Below the pieces are notes generated by a model that made no database searches, was not told the origin of the DNA, and worked only from the letters and a program-made list of their open reading frames with translations. The position numbers and the translations under genes are program-made. Positions 1 to 8,663 of a stretch of DNA of 64,000 bases are shown here, in pieces (within the stretch, counting starts at the first letter, position 1; every line of letters starts with the position of its first letter). Origin of the DNA: CAVYXK01 sp963708245 (GTDB lineage Bacteria; Pseudomonadota; Alphaproteobacteria; Acetobacterales; Acetobacteraceae); the NCBI GenBank assembly GCA_963708245.1, contig OY970201.1:7874001-7938000 (forward strand), read 5' to 3'.

Positions 1-977
1 GCCGGTCGCCTATCGATTGTATCTGCCGCAGGACTGGGCTGACGACCCGGTGCGGCGGATCACCGCGGGCGTGCCGGCGGAGGTTACGTTCCAGACCAAG
101 CCGGAGATCGCGCTGCGGCAAATGCGCCAAGCCCACGCTGATGGCCTGCCGGCGGCAGTGGCGCTGATGGACCCAGCCTATGGCAACAACGCTACGCTGC
201 GTGGCGGGATCAGCGAACTCGGACAGCCCTACGTGGCCGGCATCCTACCCACCACAGCAGTCTGGCGGCCGGGCGAGGCAGCAGTGCCAGCCCCGGCATG
301 GTCGGGCCGCGGCCGGCCGCCCAAACGGCCGCGCCGTGATGATGCGCATCAGCCGGTCTCGGCCAAGCAGCTGGCGATCGAGCTGGCCGCCGACGCCTGG
401 CAGCCGATCACCTGGCGAGAGGGCAGCAACACGGCACTGAGCTCACGCTTTGCCCGCCTGCGGGTGCGTCCGGCACACGATGATACCAAACGCAACGAAC
501 CTGCGGCGGAAGAGTGGCTGCTGATCGAGTGGCCAGAGGGCGCGAGCGAACCGGACCATTACTGGCTTTCCACGCTGCCGTCGGACATCACGTTCGAGCG
601 GATGGTGGATCTCACCAAGCTGCGCTGGCGGATCGAACGCGACTATCTGGATCTGAAGCAGGAGGTCGGGCTCGGCCATTACGAAGGCCGCGGCTGGCGG
701 GGCTTTCACCATCACGCAAGCCTATGCATTGCGGCCTACGGATTCCTGGTCTCCGAGAAGGCGACGATTCCCCCCTCAGGACTTGCCCGCGCCTGGCGCG
801 GCCAGCGACCTGCCGTTCCCGCAGGTTACCGACCCAGAGGAGCTGCCGCTGCGTTCGCAGCGTCATGTGCCGAACTCGATTGCGACGCTGCGCATCCGTC
901 TCGCACGTACCTTCGTCCATGCACTGCCGCGATGTCCCTGCTGCGGGCATAGGCGCCAGCCCTTAAGCGCGGCATGA
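1..977 (+). pseudogene. IS701-family-like DDE transposase, 5' truncated by window and frameshifted
   Basis: The C-terminal half of a DDE transposase is recognisable. An early MDPAYG segment resembles a catalytic-Asp region, and LRWRIERDYLDLKQEVGLGHYEGRGW is the late YREXK-like helix of IS4/IS701 enzymes (residues about 203-228 of the frame opening at 17). The frame then drifts into low-complexity residues after about 830. The expected C-terminus, with RHVPNSIATLR followed by a CPCCGH cysteine pair, continues in the next frame to 977. Removing one base around 830-860 would restore one protein. It is either a decayed copy or a one-base sequence error. Confidence 0.65.
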
Positions 978-1014
978 TGAGTGACGCAGTAGGACTAAGA
1001 GCCTGTCTCTGAAC
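1..1014 (+). mobile_element. 3' part of an insertion sequence (IS701/IS4-like)
   Basis: The left edge of the window cuts into an insertion sequence whose transposase reads rightward. The coding part ends near 977. A short sequence at about 999-1014 (gagcctgtctctgaac) looks like an IS terminus, but the other end is outside the window, so the inverted repeat and target duplication cannot be checked. The right boundary is therefore approximate. Confidence 0.5.
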
Positions 1015-1232
1015 GATACCGGAACGGAGTAGCTCAGCCGACAGCCGCTTTGGGTGGAGAGCGGCCATTCATTCGCCCCGGTCTGAATGGCGAGGTCGTG
1101 CCAGTTCCGGACGTCTATTATTTCAGCTGTAGGAGCCCGCTTGTGGCTCCCGGGAAACGCCGCCGTGTGCTATCGTCTGCGCCATTCCAGAGTTCATCTG
1201 GGAATGTCAGTTCACACAGCTGGGAGAACATC

Positions 1233-1721
1233 ATGCCCATTCGCGCGCCCAAATCGATTGCATATGCTATCGCACTCGCCGCAGGCGTAGCGATCTTCGC
1301 GACCACCGTACCGGCGCAGATGGCCCACCAAGGCACCGCCGACGACGCCAGGGCCATGCTTGAAAAGACGGTTGCCGCACTCAAGGCCGATAAGGCCAAG
1401 ACGCTCGACGAGATCAACAAGGGGGAAAATGGCTTCATCCAGGGCGACATCTATCCGTTCTGCTTCAATCTGAGCGACGGGCTCCTCATCGCGGTCGCCA
1501 ATCCCAACGTTAAGGGGTTGCTCGGCAAGGATGTGAGGACATTTAGGGACCCTACGGGCGACGTGTATGGCCCAAGGCTCTATGACGCGGCAAAAGAGGG
1601 CCAGGTCAATGAGGTCAGCTACCAGTCTCCCAAGCCTGGCCCTGACAAGACGTGGGTGCCGAAGGTGAGCTTGGTTACCGCGGTAGTCGGCCTGGGATGC
1701 GGCGTCGGCTATTACAAATAA
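1233..1721 (+). CDS. Secreted single cache-domain-like protein
   Basis: Predicted 162-residue exported protein. Residues 1-29 form a signal peptide (basic start, hydrophobic core AYAIALAAGVAIFA, cleavage near VPA-Q). The rest resembles stand-alone cache-type sensor domains: an N-terminal helix (ARAMLEKTVAALKADKAKTL), a GFIQGDIYPFCFN segment, and a strand region with VYGPRLYDAA and a WVPKVS turn near the C-terminus. Such proteins are periplasmic small-molecule-binding modules of unclear role. I chose the ATG at 1233 because the signal peptide begins there; the frame is open further upstream to 1050 without a good start. A stem-loop follows the stop. Function is by family resemblance only. Confidence 0.65.
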   Translation: MPIRAPKSIAYAIALAAGVAIFATTVPAQMAHQGTADDARAMLEKTVAALKADKAKTLDEINKGENGFIQGDIYPFCFNLSDGLLIAVANPNVKGLLGKDVRTFRDPTGDVYGPRLYDAAKEGQVNEVSYQSPKPGPDKTWVPKVSLVTAVVGLGCGVGYYK

Positions 1722-1743
1722 AGCGCGGGGCGCAATCCAACAT

Positions 1744-1800
1744 CGGTTTGTCGGATCGGCAAGGCTGGCCCCGGATGGCACGCGCTGCATCCGACAACCG
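1744..1800 (+). terminator. Imperfect long stem-loop after the cache-domain gene
   Basis: The arms cggtttgtcggat and atccgacaaccg pair imperfectly (one bulged T) around a GC-rich loop, starting 22 nt after the stop codon. There is no clear U-run, so this may be a terminator or simply a stable RNA structure. Confidence 0.4.
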
Positions 1801-2401
1801 TTTGCGCTTGGCCTAAAAATCGTTGTCGTACTCAGTCGCATCCACGCCATGTCTCCTACGGGTCAGGTCACGCCGTTCGGCAATCGCTCGGTGAATGTCC
1901 GCTCAGGGTGTGCGCCGTGAAAGGCGGCGCTTTCCAGTGGGTGCAAGTCCCACCCGGCAACGCTCCAGCCGGAAGCAACCGGAGCAGTCATGGAGGTGAC
2001 GAAATGGCTGAAGCCTTCGGTCTAGCGGGTCACGAATTGGTGGCCGCGCGAGTGTGCAGGCCGCAACGCGAGTGAACGCCGAGCAAGCCTCGAAAAGGAC
2101 GATGCGCAGGCCGACCCGACGACCCTTTCGGGGAAGGCTGACACGGCTGGGTGGGATGAGCGAAGAGTACGCCCAGCCGCTGCACCGGGGTAGTGGCGGC
2201 AGCATGTACACAAGGAAAGCGCACGCAACACGGGAAGCCCCAGGGCGCGGTCAGGGATGATCAACCGGACGCCCGCGAGGGACAGGCCGGGCGCCGTGGG
2301 GTGGCGGAGAGGTTCGTAGTACCGCGGAAGCCGGGTAACGCCGGTGGAGGGAAGGGACCTCAGTTCAAGACAGACGCAGGACGTAGTGAGGGACCTGGAG
2401 A

Positions 2402-3733
2402 TTGGGCAACCTATCAACTCCGAACAGTGTTCAGAAACTGCAGATGGCGTTGCACGCGAAAGCGAAGGCAGAAGCTGGCTATCGCTTCTATGCCCTGTAC
2501 GACAAGATCAGCCGTGAAGACATCTTGGCTCATGCCTATGCCCTGTGCCGCTCCAACAAGGGTGCACCAGGCGTGGACGGTCAGGACTTCGCGGACATCG
2601 AGGCGTATGGGACGCAGCGGTGGCTCGGCGAACTGGCGCTTGCACTCAGGCAGGAGACCTACCGACCGGAACCGATCAGACGCGTGTTTATTGCGAAAGC
2701 CAACGGCAAACTCAGGCCGCTGGGCATCTCGACCGTGCGGGATCGGGTCTGCATGACAGCAGCGATGCTGGTGCTGGAACCGATCTTTGAAGCCGACCTT
2801 CCACCGGAGCAATACGCTTACCGTCCCGGGCGCAACGCCCAACAGGCGGTGATCGAGGTGGAGGAACTGCTGTTCCGTGGCCACCCGGAAGTGGTTGACG
2901 CCGACCTCGCGGACTACTTCGGGAGCATTCCCCATGCCGACCTCTTGAAGTCGGTGGCTCGCCGGATCGTTGATCGGCGTGTGCTGCATCTGATCAGGAT
3001 GTGGCTGGACTGCCCCGTGGAAGAAACCGACAAACGAGGGCGGAGGACACGCACGACGGAGGCTCGGGACAAGCGGTGCGGCATCCCGCAAGGCTCACCC
3101 ATCTCACCACTGCTGGCGAATCTCTACATGCGCCGGTTTGTGCTGGGCTGGAAGAAGCTCGGGCTGGAGCGACGCCTCGGCACGCGCATCGTGACTTACG
3201 CCGACGACCTCGTGATCCTGTGCCGGAAGGGCAACGCCGACGAGGCGTTGCGACGACTGCGCGAGATCATGGGCAAGCTGAAGCTCACGGTGAACGAGGA
3301 GAAGACACGTATCTGCAAGGTGCCGGAAGGGGAGTTCGACTTCCTGGGATACACGTTCGGACGGATGTATTCGGCGAGAACCGGCAAGGCCCGCTTGGGT
3401 CAGCGGCCATCAAAGAAGAGCATCAAGCGCATGGTCGACAAAGTCCACGCGCTGACTGACCGATCGGGTACTTGGCAGAAGACCACAGAGCTGGTGGAGC
3501 AGTTGAACCGCGCGTTACGCGGATGGGCCAACTACTTCAGCGTTGGCACTGTCAACAAGGCGTATCGGGCGCTCGACAGCTACACGGCGGTGCGGTTGCG
3601 CCGGTGGTTGCGTTCCAAGCACAAGGTCAGGCGACGCAGGGGCGGGAGCTATCCACCCTCGCACCTCTACGGGCACTTCGGGCTCGTGCGCCTGAGCCGG
3701 CTTGGGCACGACGTGGCGTGGGTGAAGGCGTGA
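2402..3733 (+). CDS. ltrA: Group II intron reverse transcriptase/maturase
   Basis: 443-residue intron-encoded protein that helps splicing and reverse-transcribes the intron during retrohoming. The N-terminal region has the KGAPGVDGQDF motif (RT0/RT1), then KANGKLRPLGI (RT2), DADLADYFGSIPH (RT3), GIPQGSPISPLLANLY (RT4) and the catalytic YADD at residues 266-269 (RT5). GEFDFLGYTFGR and a C-terminal maturase (X) domain with RGWANYF follow. I see no HNH endonuclease domain at the C-terminus. The TTG at 2402 is preferred because the conserved TPNSVQKLQ start follows it and ggag lies just upstream; an ATG exists at 2444. It lies in domain IV of the intron. Confidence 0.92.
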   Translation: MGNLSTPNSVQKLQMALHAKAKAEAGYRFYALYDKISREDILAHAYALCRSNKGAPGVDGQDFADIEAYGTQRWLGELALALRQETYRPEPIRRVFIAKANGKLRPLGISTVRDRVCMTAAMLVLEPIFEADLPPEQYAYRPGRNAQQAVIEVEELLFRGHPEVVDADLADYFGSIPHADLLKSVARRIVDRRVLHLIRMWLDCPVEETDKRGRRTRTTEARDKRCGIPQGSPISPLLANLYMRRFVLGWKKLGLERRLGTRIVTYADDLVILCRKGNADEALRRLREIMGKLKLTVNEEKTRICKVPEGEFDFLGYTFGRMYSARTGKARLGQRPSKKSIKRMVDKVHALTDRSGTWQKTTELVEQLNRALRGWANYFSVGTVNKAYRALDSYTAVRLRRWLRSKHKVRRRRGGSYPPSHLYGHFGLVRLSRLGHDVAWVKA

Positions 3734-3745
3734 TGTCTTGTCCGA

Positions 3746-3778
3746 GAGCCGGATGCGGGAGATCTGCATGTCCGGTTC
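3746..3778 (+). ncRNA. Group II intron domain V hairpin
   Basis: A 33-nt hairpin begins gagccggatgcgg and ends gcatgtccggttc, with a GAGA-type apical loop. The AGC-type catalytic base and the pairing of gagccgga with tccggttc are as expected for domain V, the catalytic core of group II introns. It starts 12 nt after the maturase stop, the standard place. Confidence 0.85.
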
Positions 3779-3865
3779 GATGAGCGGGGTGTGGAGACGG
3801 AGCCACGGCCGGACCAGTGAGGCACCGCCAAACGAAAGGGGCGGCAACAGATATGTTCGACCTAC

Positions 3866-4119
3866 AGCCACCGCGCCACACCTCGACTTTACCGATAGCG
3901 GCTGGGCCACCGGCTTCGCCGTCGCGTCGTCCTCGATGTGTGGAGTGGCACGGAAATCTCCACGGGATATTCGGATATCCAGAATGACTATCCGAATGTT
4001 TGGCCGTCTGCACCCATTGTGGAGATGAGAGGCGGCCGTAAAATGCGCAACAGGCAGCCGCCCGCCCCCAACGGCAGCGGGGACTTCATGGTTGTCCGCC
4101 GGCGCGCAAGGAGGAATAA
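3866..4119 (+). other. Spacer between the intron and a small secreted-protein gene
   Basis: No convincing coding sequence. It contains the perfect dyad at 3969-3997 and, at its 3' end, the ribosome binding site aaggagg (about 4108-4114) of the gene starting at 4120. Confidence 0.5.
3969..3997. promoter_or_regulatory. Perfect 9-bp inverted repeat, possible operator
   Basis: ATTCGGATA and TATCCGAAT are perfect complements separated by 11 nt, in an AT-richer patch about 120 bp upstream of the small secreted-protein gene at 4120. Size and spacing suit a dimeric regulator, but no regulator is identifiable. It could equally be a fortuitous hairpin. Confidence 0.3.
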
Positions 4120-4386
4120 ATGCGCAAGCTCCTGATGTCCATCGCGGCCGTGACGGGATTCTCGTTGGGAATGGCACAGGCGGCCGAAGTGTCGGTCGTG
4201 AATCCTAGCGTTCCGGTGCAGCCTCAGCCACTCGTGAGGCCCGTGACGCCGGCCCTGACGCCAGCATTCAATCAACAGCCGTCGTCCGGCTTGGCGCCGG
4301 GCCAGATCGCGGTGCACGCCGAAATGCGTGAGAACATCTATGGCGTGACGGGTTGGAGCTCCACTCAGAACGGTCCGCGGCGATAG
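4120..4386 (+). CDS. Small secreted proline-rich hypothetical protein
   Basis: 88 residues. Residues 1-21 are a clear signal peptide (MRKLLMSIAAVTGFSLGMAQA, cleavage AQA-A). The mature part is a proline/valine-rich segment (PVQPQPLVRPVTPALTP) followed by a short ENIYGVTGWSS motif. A strong aaggagg precedes the ATG at a normal distance, which supports real translation. I do not recognise the family. It lies alone between the group II intron and the glycosylase gene. Confidence 0.6.
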   Translation: MRKLLMSIAAVTGFSLGMAQAAEVSVVNPSVPVQPQPLVRPVTPALTPAFNQQPSSGLAPGQIAVHAEMRENIYGVTGWSSTQNGPRR

Positions 4387-4626
4387 AACCGCGACGGCGC
4401 GCCGGCGTGTCGGGTGACAAGACACGCCCTGGCATGGCGGCGGCTCCGAGCCGGCGCCATTCGACGCGCCACACTCGCCCAATCACCGGGTTGCCCGCCT
4501 GGATTGCGCCATAGCTCACGAACCCCCGCCACACCATGGAGAAAGCCGGCCCGATGCGGGAAGGCGTGCTGCCGTGCTGGCTCGTTCACCCGAACCTCGA
4601 GCCCCCGAGCCGCGCGACTGCTTCTG

Positions 4627-5241
4627 CTACGCGCGTGTCAAGTGACCATTCAACCAGCGTGGACCGCTGACGAACGGGCTACCCCGCAGAAAGAAACGAA
4701 GCACACGATCCGCGTCCCGTGTGATGCCGATGCGGGTGCTCTCCGCGATCTCGCCCACCGCTGCGCCATCGGTAGCCAGGAACAACCGATTGTCGGCGCA
4801 CAGATCGATACCGTCCAGGCGGCGATCGATGCCGAGCGCCGCCGCCAGCCGACCAGGACCGCGCAACAGGTCGCGGATCAGAACGCCGCCCCGGCGACGT
4901 TCCATCAACGCGATCCCGTCCACCGGCTCCATCGCCCGCAGTAGCACGCCGGCACCGATCCCCTCCGGGCCGGCCGACACGTTCAGCATGAACGACGTGC
5001 CGTAAGCGAGATACACATAAGCGTGGCCGGCCGGCAGGAACAGCGGGGCGTTGCGCGGCGTGCGGCCGCGGAACGCATGAGATGCAGCATCGCCCGGAAC
5101 ATACGCCTCGGTCTCGACGATGCGGCCGGACATCGTCGCCTCCCTCCATCGCCGGACCACGAGCTTGCCGATCAGGAAGTGCGCCAGCGCGGGGGCGTCT
5201 TCCGGCAATTCAGCGCGGCCGAGGCGATGGACGGATGGCAC
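4627..5241 (-). CDS. DNA-3-methyladenine glycosylase (AAG/MPG family)
   Basis: 204-residue base-excision repair enzyme that removes alkylated purines. The AAG fold signatures are present: GRIVETEAY with the catalytic Glu at about residue 45, the HAFRGRTPRN segment, YVYLAYGTSFMLNV (DNA-binding pocket with the conserved Asn), and RGPGRLAAALGI near the C-terminus. Length matches bacterial members. I set the start at the GTG at 5241 because the conserved region begins a few residues later (LGRAELPEDAPALA); the frame is open much further upstream, overlapping the divergent dgoK gene. The two divergent starts are only 45 bp apart. Confidence 0.88.
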   Translation of the reverse strand: MPSVHRLGRAELPEDAPALAHFLIGKLVVRRWREATMSGRIVETEAYVPGDAASHAFRGRTPRNAPLFLPAGHAYVYLAYGTSFMLNVSAGPEGIGAGVLLRAMEPVDGIALMERRRGGVLIRDLLRGPGRLAAALGIDRRLDGIDLCADNRLFLATDGAAVGEIAESTRIGITRDADRVLRFFLRGSPFVSGPRWLNGHLTRA

Positions 5242-5286
5242 AATGCCCCCACATTCCGCTCGGCTGAACGAAGGAGCCAGGGGGAA

Positions 5287-6174
5287 ATGATCGGGGTCGA
5301 TTGGGGGACCAGCAGCTTCCATGCGTTCCGGCTGACGCGCGACGGCGCCATCCGCGACCAGAGGAGCGGGCCACGCGGGATCATGGCGGTACCCGACGGC
5401 CGCTTCGCCGACACACTGCGCGAGGAGATCGGGCCGTGGCTCGCGGGCGGCGAGCGCCATGTCCTGCTGTCGGGCATGATCGGCAGCCGCCAGGGCTGGG
5501 TGGAGGCGCCCTATCTCCCGTGCCCCGCCGGCCCTGCCGAGATCGCGGTGTCGCTGACAGACGTAGCGTTCGACTGGGCACAGGTGAAGATTGTGCCCGG
5601 ACTGTCGGCGGTCGATCCGTCGGGTGCTCCCGAAGTGATGCGGGGTGAAGAAACGCAGCTTATTGGTGTGCTCGGCGCCATCGGCAGCACCGGATGGGCC
5701 TGCCTGCCCGGCACACATGCCAAATGGGCCCGCGTAGAGGATGGCAGAATCGCCAGCTTCTCCACCTATTTGACCGGCGAGGCCTACGCGGCTTTGCGCG
5801 GGCACACGATCCTTGGTCGCATGATGCGCGACGGCGCCACCGACCCGGCGGGGTTCGATCAGGGCGTCGCCCGGTCCGGCGAGCCGGGCGGGTTACTTCA
5901 TCACCTATTCGGGGTACGGTCGCTGGCGCTGGTCGGACAGTTGGGTGAGGGCGCCGGTTCATCGTACCTTTCTGGCCTGCTGATCGGCCACGAGGTGCGT
6001 TCCGCACTCGCCGGTATCCCGCCGGGTTCGGTGGTGCACATGATTGGTGCGCCCGAGTTGACCGCGCTCTACGCACGCGCGGTCGAAGCGTGCGGCGGCA
6101 TGGCCGAGCGGCTGAACGGCGAAGCGGCGGCCAAAGGACTGGCACTGATCGGACAGCACACGGCATGGAACTGA
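5287..6174 (+). CDS. dgoK: 2-dehydro-3-deoxygalactonokinase
   Basis: 295-residue sugar-acid kinase that phosphorylates 2-keto-3-deoxy-D-galactonate (De Ley-Doudoroff galactose pathway). The N-terminus IGVDWGTSSFHAFRL is the family's actin-like phosphate-binding motif. LSGMIGSRQGWVEAPYLPCP and CLPGTHAKWARVEDGRI are further DgoK signatures. Length is normal. The ATG at 5287 fits: ggagccaggggg lies just upstream and the conserved domain begins at residue 2. Its stop overlaps the start of dgoA by 10 bp, so the two are translationally coupled and likely one operon. Confidence 0.9.
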   Translation: MIGVDWGTSSFHAFRLTRDGAIRDQRSGPRGIMAVPDGRFADTLREEIGPWLAGGERHVLLSGMIGSRQGWVEAPYLPCPAGPAEIAVSLTDVAFDWAQVKIVPGLSAVDPSGAPEVMRGEETQLIGVLGAIGSTGWACLPGTHAKWARVEDGRIASFSTYLTGEAYAALRGHTILGRMMRDGATDPAGFDQGVARSGEPGGLLHHLFGVRSLALVGQLGEGAGSSYLSGLLIGHEVRSALAGIPPGSVVHMIGAPELTALYARAVEACGGMAERLNGEAAAKGLALIGQHTAWN

Positions 6175-6794
6175 AGCCAGCAGGACTGGCTCACTGGCTC
6201 GACCGGTGCCCGCTGGTCGCCATCCTGCGGGGAGTCAAGCCGGCCGAAGTCTCGGACATCGCCGCCGCTCTGGAAGCGGAGGGCATCGCCATTGTCGAGG
6301 TGCCGCTTAATTCACCGCAGCCCCTGGAGAGCATCGCCCGGCTCGCCCGCGCATTCGGCGATCGTCTCCTGATCGGCGCAGGCACGGTGATGACCGACGC
6401 CCAGGTGGCGGAGATCGCCGCGGCGGGTGGTCGGCTGATTGTCACTCCACACGCCACACCCGAGGTTGTGCGCGCCGCGAAGGCGGGGGGCCTCCTGGCG
6501 ATCCCCGGCTTCTTCACCCCCGCCGAGGCATTCGCGATGCTCGCGGCCGAGGCCGACGCGATCAAGCTGTTCCCCGCCGAGGCCGCTGGCCCTCAGGTGT
6601 TGCGTGCGCTTCTCGCCGTGCTGCCCGGGGGGACCGCCGTGCTGCCCGTCGGCGGAATCGATGCCGCCAGCATCCCGGCCTGGCTAAAGGCCGGCGCGGC
6701 GGGTTTCGGTGTCGGATCCTCGATTTACAAGCCCGGCGACAGCCCCGACACCGTTGCCCGCAAGGCCCGCGTGCTGGTGCGGTCGCTAGCCTGA
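6165..6794 (+). CDS. dgoA: 2-dehydro-3-deoxy-6-phosphogalactonate aldolase
   Basis: 209-residue class I aldolase of the KDPG/KDPGal family, cleaving 2-keto-3-deoxy-6-phosphogalactonate to pyruvate and glyceraldehyde-3-phosphate. Visible features: the LVAILRGVKP N-terminal motif, catalytic Glu45 in IVEVPLNSP, GAGTV at 71-75, and the Schiff-base Lys134 in ADAIKLFPAE. The C-terminal GGID and GFGVGSSIYKPGDS hold the phosphate site and favour the DgoA over the Eda subgroup. It overlaps dgoK by 10 bp; together they supply two consecutive steps. No dehydratase or transporter of the pathway is next to them. Confidence 0.9.
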   Translation: MELKPAGLAHWLDRCPLVAILRGVKPAEVSDIAAALEAEGIAIVEVPLNSPQPLESIARLARAFGDRLLIGAGTVMTDAQVAEIAAAGGRLIVTPHATPEVVRAAKAGGLLAIPGFFTPAEAFAMLAAEADAIKLFPAEAAGPQVLRALLAVLPGGTAVLPVGGIDAASIPAWLKAGAAGFGVGSSIYKPGDSPDTVARKARVLVRSLA

Positions 6795-6999
6795 GGACTG
6801 TCGTGCCAACAGTCTCCCGCTCTGAGCTTGTGGTAGTGTCTCAGTTTGAAGGAATGAATTCCTCTTCAACTGCTGTGACGTATCATAGAGGTGAATTTAT
6901 CGGAGGTTGCTTGCTTTTCTGCCATGTTCCGGGCTTTTTCATCTTTGGTCTTGGAAATGGGCCTGCGCCCCAGTCCGTAAGCAAGTTAACCTTCTCTTA
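6795..6999 (+). other. AT-richer junction after dgoA
   Basis: Base composition drops sharply after dgoA. This stretch holds the 26-bp repeat copy at 6837-6862 and an open frame running into the gene remnant at 7000. No confident gene. Confidence 0.4.
6837..6862. repeat. Direct repeat copy A (19 bp perfect, 26 bp with two mismatches)
   Basis: tgtctcagtttgaaggaat followed by gaattcc. The same 19 bp recur at 9392-9410, followed by atattcc. Together the two copies bracket most of the lower-GC island. They may be ends of a lost mobile element. Confidence 0.6.
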
Positions 7000-7198
7000 A
7001 TGATCGCGTGTAAAGAGCCCTACACTAGGTCTCCACTGGATCGAGCCTATGTGGCGAGTAGGTTAGGGCTCGACATACATGTGCTTTCGGAAAGGCTTCA
7101 CATTCTTAAGAGAGCGCACGGAATCCGTTCGGATGTGACTATCTGCCTTGACGATGGAGAGGTGTACAATTCTCAAACTGAGGAAAGCTTAGGGAGTC

Positions 7199-8611
7199 GG
7201 TGCCGTCGCAGAAGTGGTTGAAATTCAAGGTGGTGTAGTCTCCGGCTGGACAACAAGCCAACTCGGCGGTGAGACGCCGAAGGAGACCACACCATGGACA
7301 AGGATAGCAGAAACGCCGCCAGCGAGTCGCGGATCTTCCTCGGCGAGGCGTGGTTCGATCCGATCGAGCTGGGCATCCGGGAGCGCATTCGCGGCTTCAT
7401 CGAGGTGCTGGTGGATGAGGAGCTGAACGACGCGCTGGGCCGTGCACGCTACCAGCGGCCGAGGCAGACAGTGGACGCCGAGCCGGCGGGGGCGAGAGTC
7501 GGGTATCGCCACGGTCGGCGGAAACGCCAACTGCTCGGCTCATTCGGGCCGGTGACGATCAGCGTGCCGCGAGCGCGGCTGACCTGCGACGATGGCACGA
7601 GCCAGGAATGGCACAGCAAGGTGTTGCCACGCTATGCGCGAATGACACGGCAGGTCGAGGCGCTGATTGCCGGCGCCTACTTGTCCGGCAGCAACACGCG
7701 CCGGGTGCGGCGAGCGTTAGCAGCGCTGTTCAAAGGTGCAGTTTCGAAAGATACTGTGAGCCGGGTCTGGCGGAAAGTGCAGGCCGCCTGGGAGGCGTGG
7801 TGCCGCCGCTCGCTGGCGGAACAGGACGCCGTGCGGCTGATCCTCGATGGCACGGTGGTACGGGTGCGGCTCGACCGCAAGGCGACGTCGATCTCGCTGC
7901 TGGTGGTGCTGGGTATTCGCCGTGATGGCCAGAAGGTGCTGCTGGCGGTGCGCAACATGGGTGGCGAGAGCGAGGCGGCCTGGCGCAGCCTGCTCGATGA
8001 TCTGATCTCACGCGGTCTGAAGACCCCCGGCTTCGTCATCATTGATGGCGCGTCGGGGCTGGAGAAGGCACTCGGTCTAGTGTGGCCGGAGGCTTTGGTG
8101 CAGCGCTGCACGGTGCACAAGCATCGCAACCTTCTGGCGCACGCTCCTGAGCGGCTGCATGAAGAGATCTCGAGCGACTACAACGGCATGATCTACGCCA
8201 AGACAGCGAAGGAGATCGAAGCGCGCCGCAAGTCGTTCATCCGCAAGTGGCGACTGAAATGCCGCGCCGCGGCGGACAGCCTGGAGGAAGCCGGAGACCG
8301 GCTGTTCACCTTCACCCGGTTGCCCGAAAGCCAGTGGCGATCGGCGCGTACCACCAATGCGATCGAGCGGCTGCACGAGGAGTTCAAGCGCCGCATCAAG
8401 ACGCAGACCGTCCTTCCATCAGCGGAAACCGCGGCCATGCTGTTCTGGGCGCTGTTGGCCTCCGGCCAAATCACCATGCGCAAGGTGGACGGATGGCAGA
8501 CACTCGCCGAGGCGCCTGCTCCTCAATGCATTGATCTCGCTGCATAACGCGATAAGCTGAGCCCGCCGGAGACGACGCTACGCAAATTTCCACCAACTCT
8601 GCGACACGACC
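7199..8611 (+). mobile_element. IS256-family insertion sequence, complete, 1413 bp
   Basis: The left end ggtgccgtcgcagaagtgg and the reverse complement of the right end, ggtcgtgtcgcagagttgg, form imperfect terminal inverted repeats of about 28 bp. The element is flanked by a perfect 8-bp direct duplication agggagtc (7191-7198 and 8612-8619), the length typical of IS256. It contains one intact transposase gene. The perfect duplication implies simple and recent insertion. Confidence 0.93.
7294..8547 (+). CDS. IS256-family transposase
   Basis: 417-residue mutator-type DDE transposase. The catalytic residues are in order: Asp185 in LILDGTVVRV, Asp251 in FVIIDGASGLEKAL, and Glu358 in TNAIERLHEEFKRR. 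The usual C/D-x-H segment, VQRCTVHKHRNLLAHAP, lies between. The N-terminal part carries the RYQRPRQT / GYRHGRRKRQLLGSFGPV DNA-binding region. The full-length frame starts 95 bp inside the left inverted repeat. No damage is visible, so the element may be able to transpose. Confidence 0.95.
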   Translation: MDKDSRNAASESRIFLGEAWFDPIELGIRERIRGFIEVLVDEELNDALGRARYQRPRQTVDAEPAGARVGYRHGRRKRQLLGSFGPVTISVPRARLTCDDGTSQEWHSKVLPRYARMTRQVEALIAGAYLSGSNTRRVRRALAALFKGAVSKDTVSRVWRKVQAAWEAWCRRSLAEQDAVRLILDGTVVRVRLDRKATSISLLVVLGIRRDGQKVLLAVRNMGGESEAAWRSLLDDLISRGLKTPGFVIIDGASGLEKALGLVWPEALVQRCTVHKHRNLLAHAPERLHEEISSDYNGMIYAKTAKEIEARRKSFIRKWRLKCRAAADSLEEAGDRLFTFTRLPESQWRSARTTNAIERLHEEFKRRIKTQTVLPSAETAAMLFWALLASGQITMRKVDGWQTLAEAPAPQCIDLAA

Positions 8612-8663
8612 AGGGAGTCTCTACGATGTTTGATGCGTTCGCAGCAACCCTGTGGAGCATATG

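Larger units (their letters stand above)
1908..3865 (+). mobile_element. Group II intron (ribozyme plus intron-encoded protein)
   Basis: The 5' end shows the GUGCG-type start (gtgcgccgtg, from 1908-1910). About 490 nt of structured, ORF-poor RNA domains I-IV follow, then the reverse transcriptase gene, and a clear domain V just after its stop. The 3' end lies in domain VI downstream of 3778; candidates are near 3852 and 3865, so the end is approximate. Flanking DNA shows no obvious interrupted gene: upstream is the spacer after the cache-domain gene, downstream a spacer before a small secreted protein. All visible parts are present, so the intron may still be active. Confidence 0.85.
7000..8633 (+). 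pseudogene. Short toxin-tip-like ORF split by IS256
   Basis: The reading frame from 7000 runs into the IS256 element at 7198. Splicing out 7199-8619 (the IS plus one target-duplication copy) gives a 71-residue product ending SLGSLYDV and a stop at 8631-8633. The C-terminal pattern, SERLHILKRAHG, then a short strand and DDGEVYNSQTEESLGSLYD, resembles the ends of secreted polymorphic-toxin tips (LHxIK...GDVYN..TGE..GNL.D). That is from memory of such proteins, not a database match. The frame is open upstream to 6907 with no good start, consistent with a truncated C-terminal fragment. A DUF4279 gene lies 30 nt after the restored stop. Confidence 0.45.
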
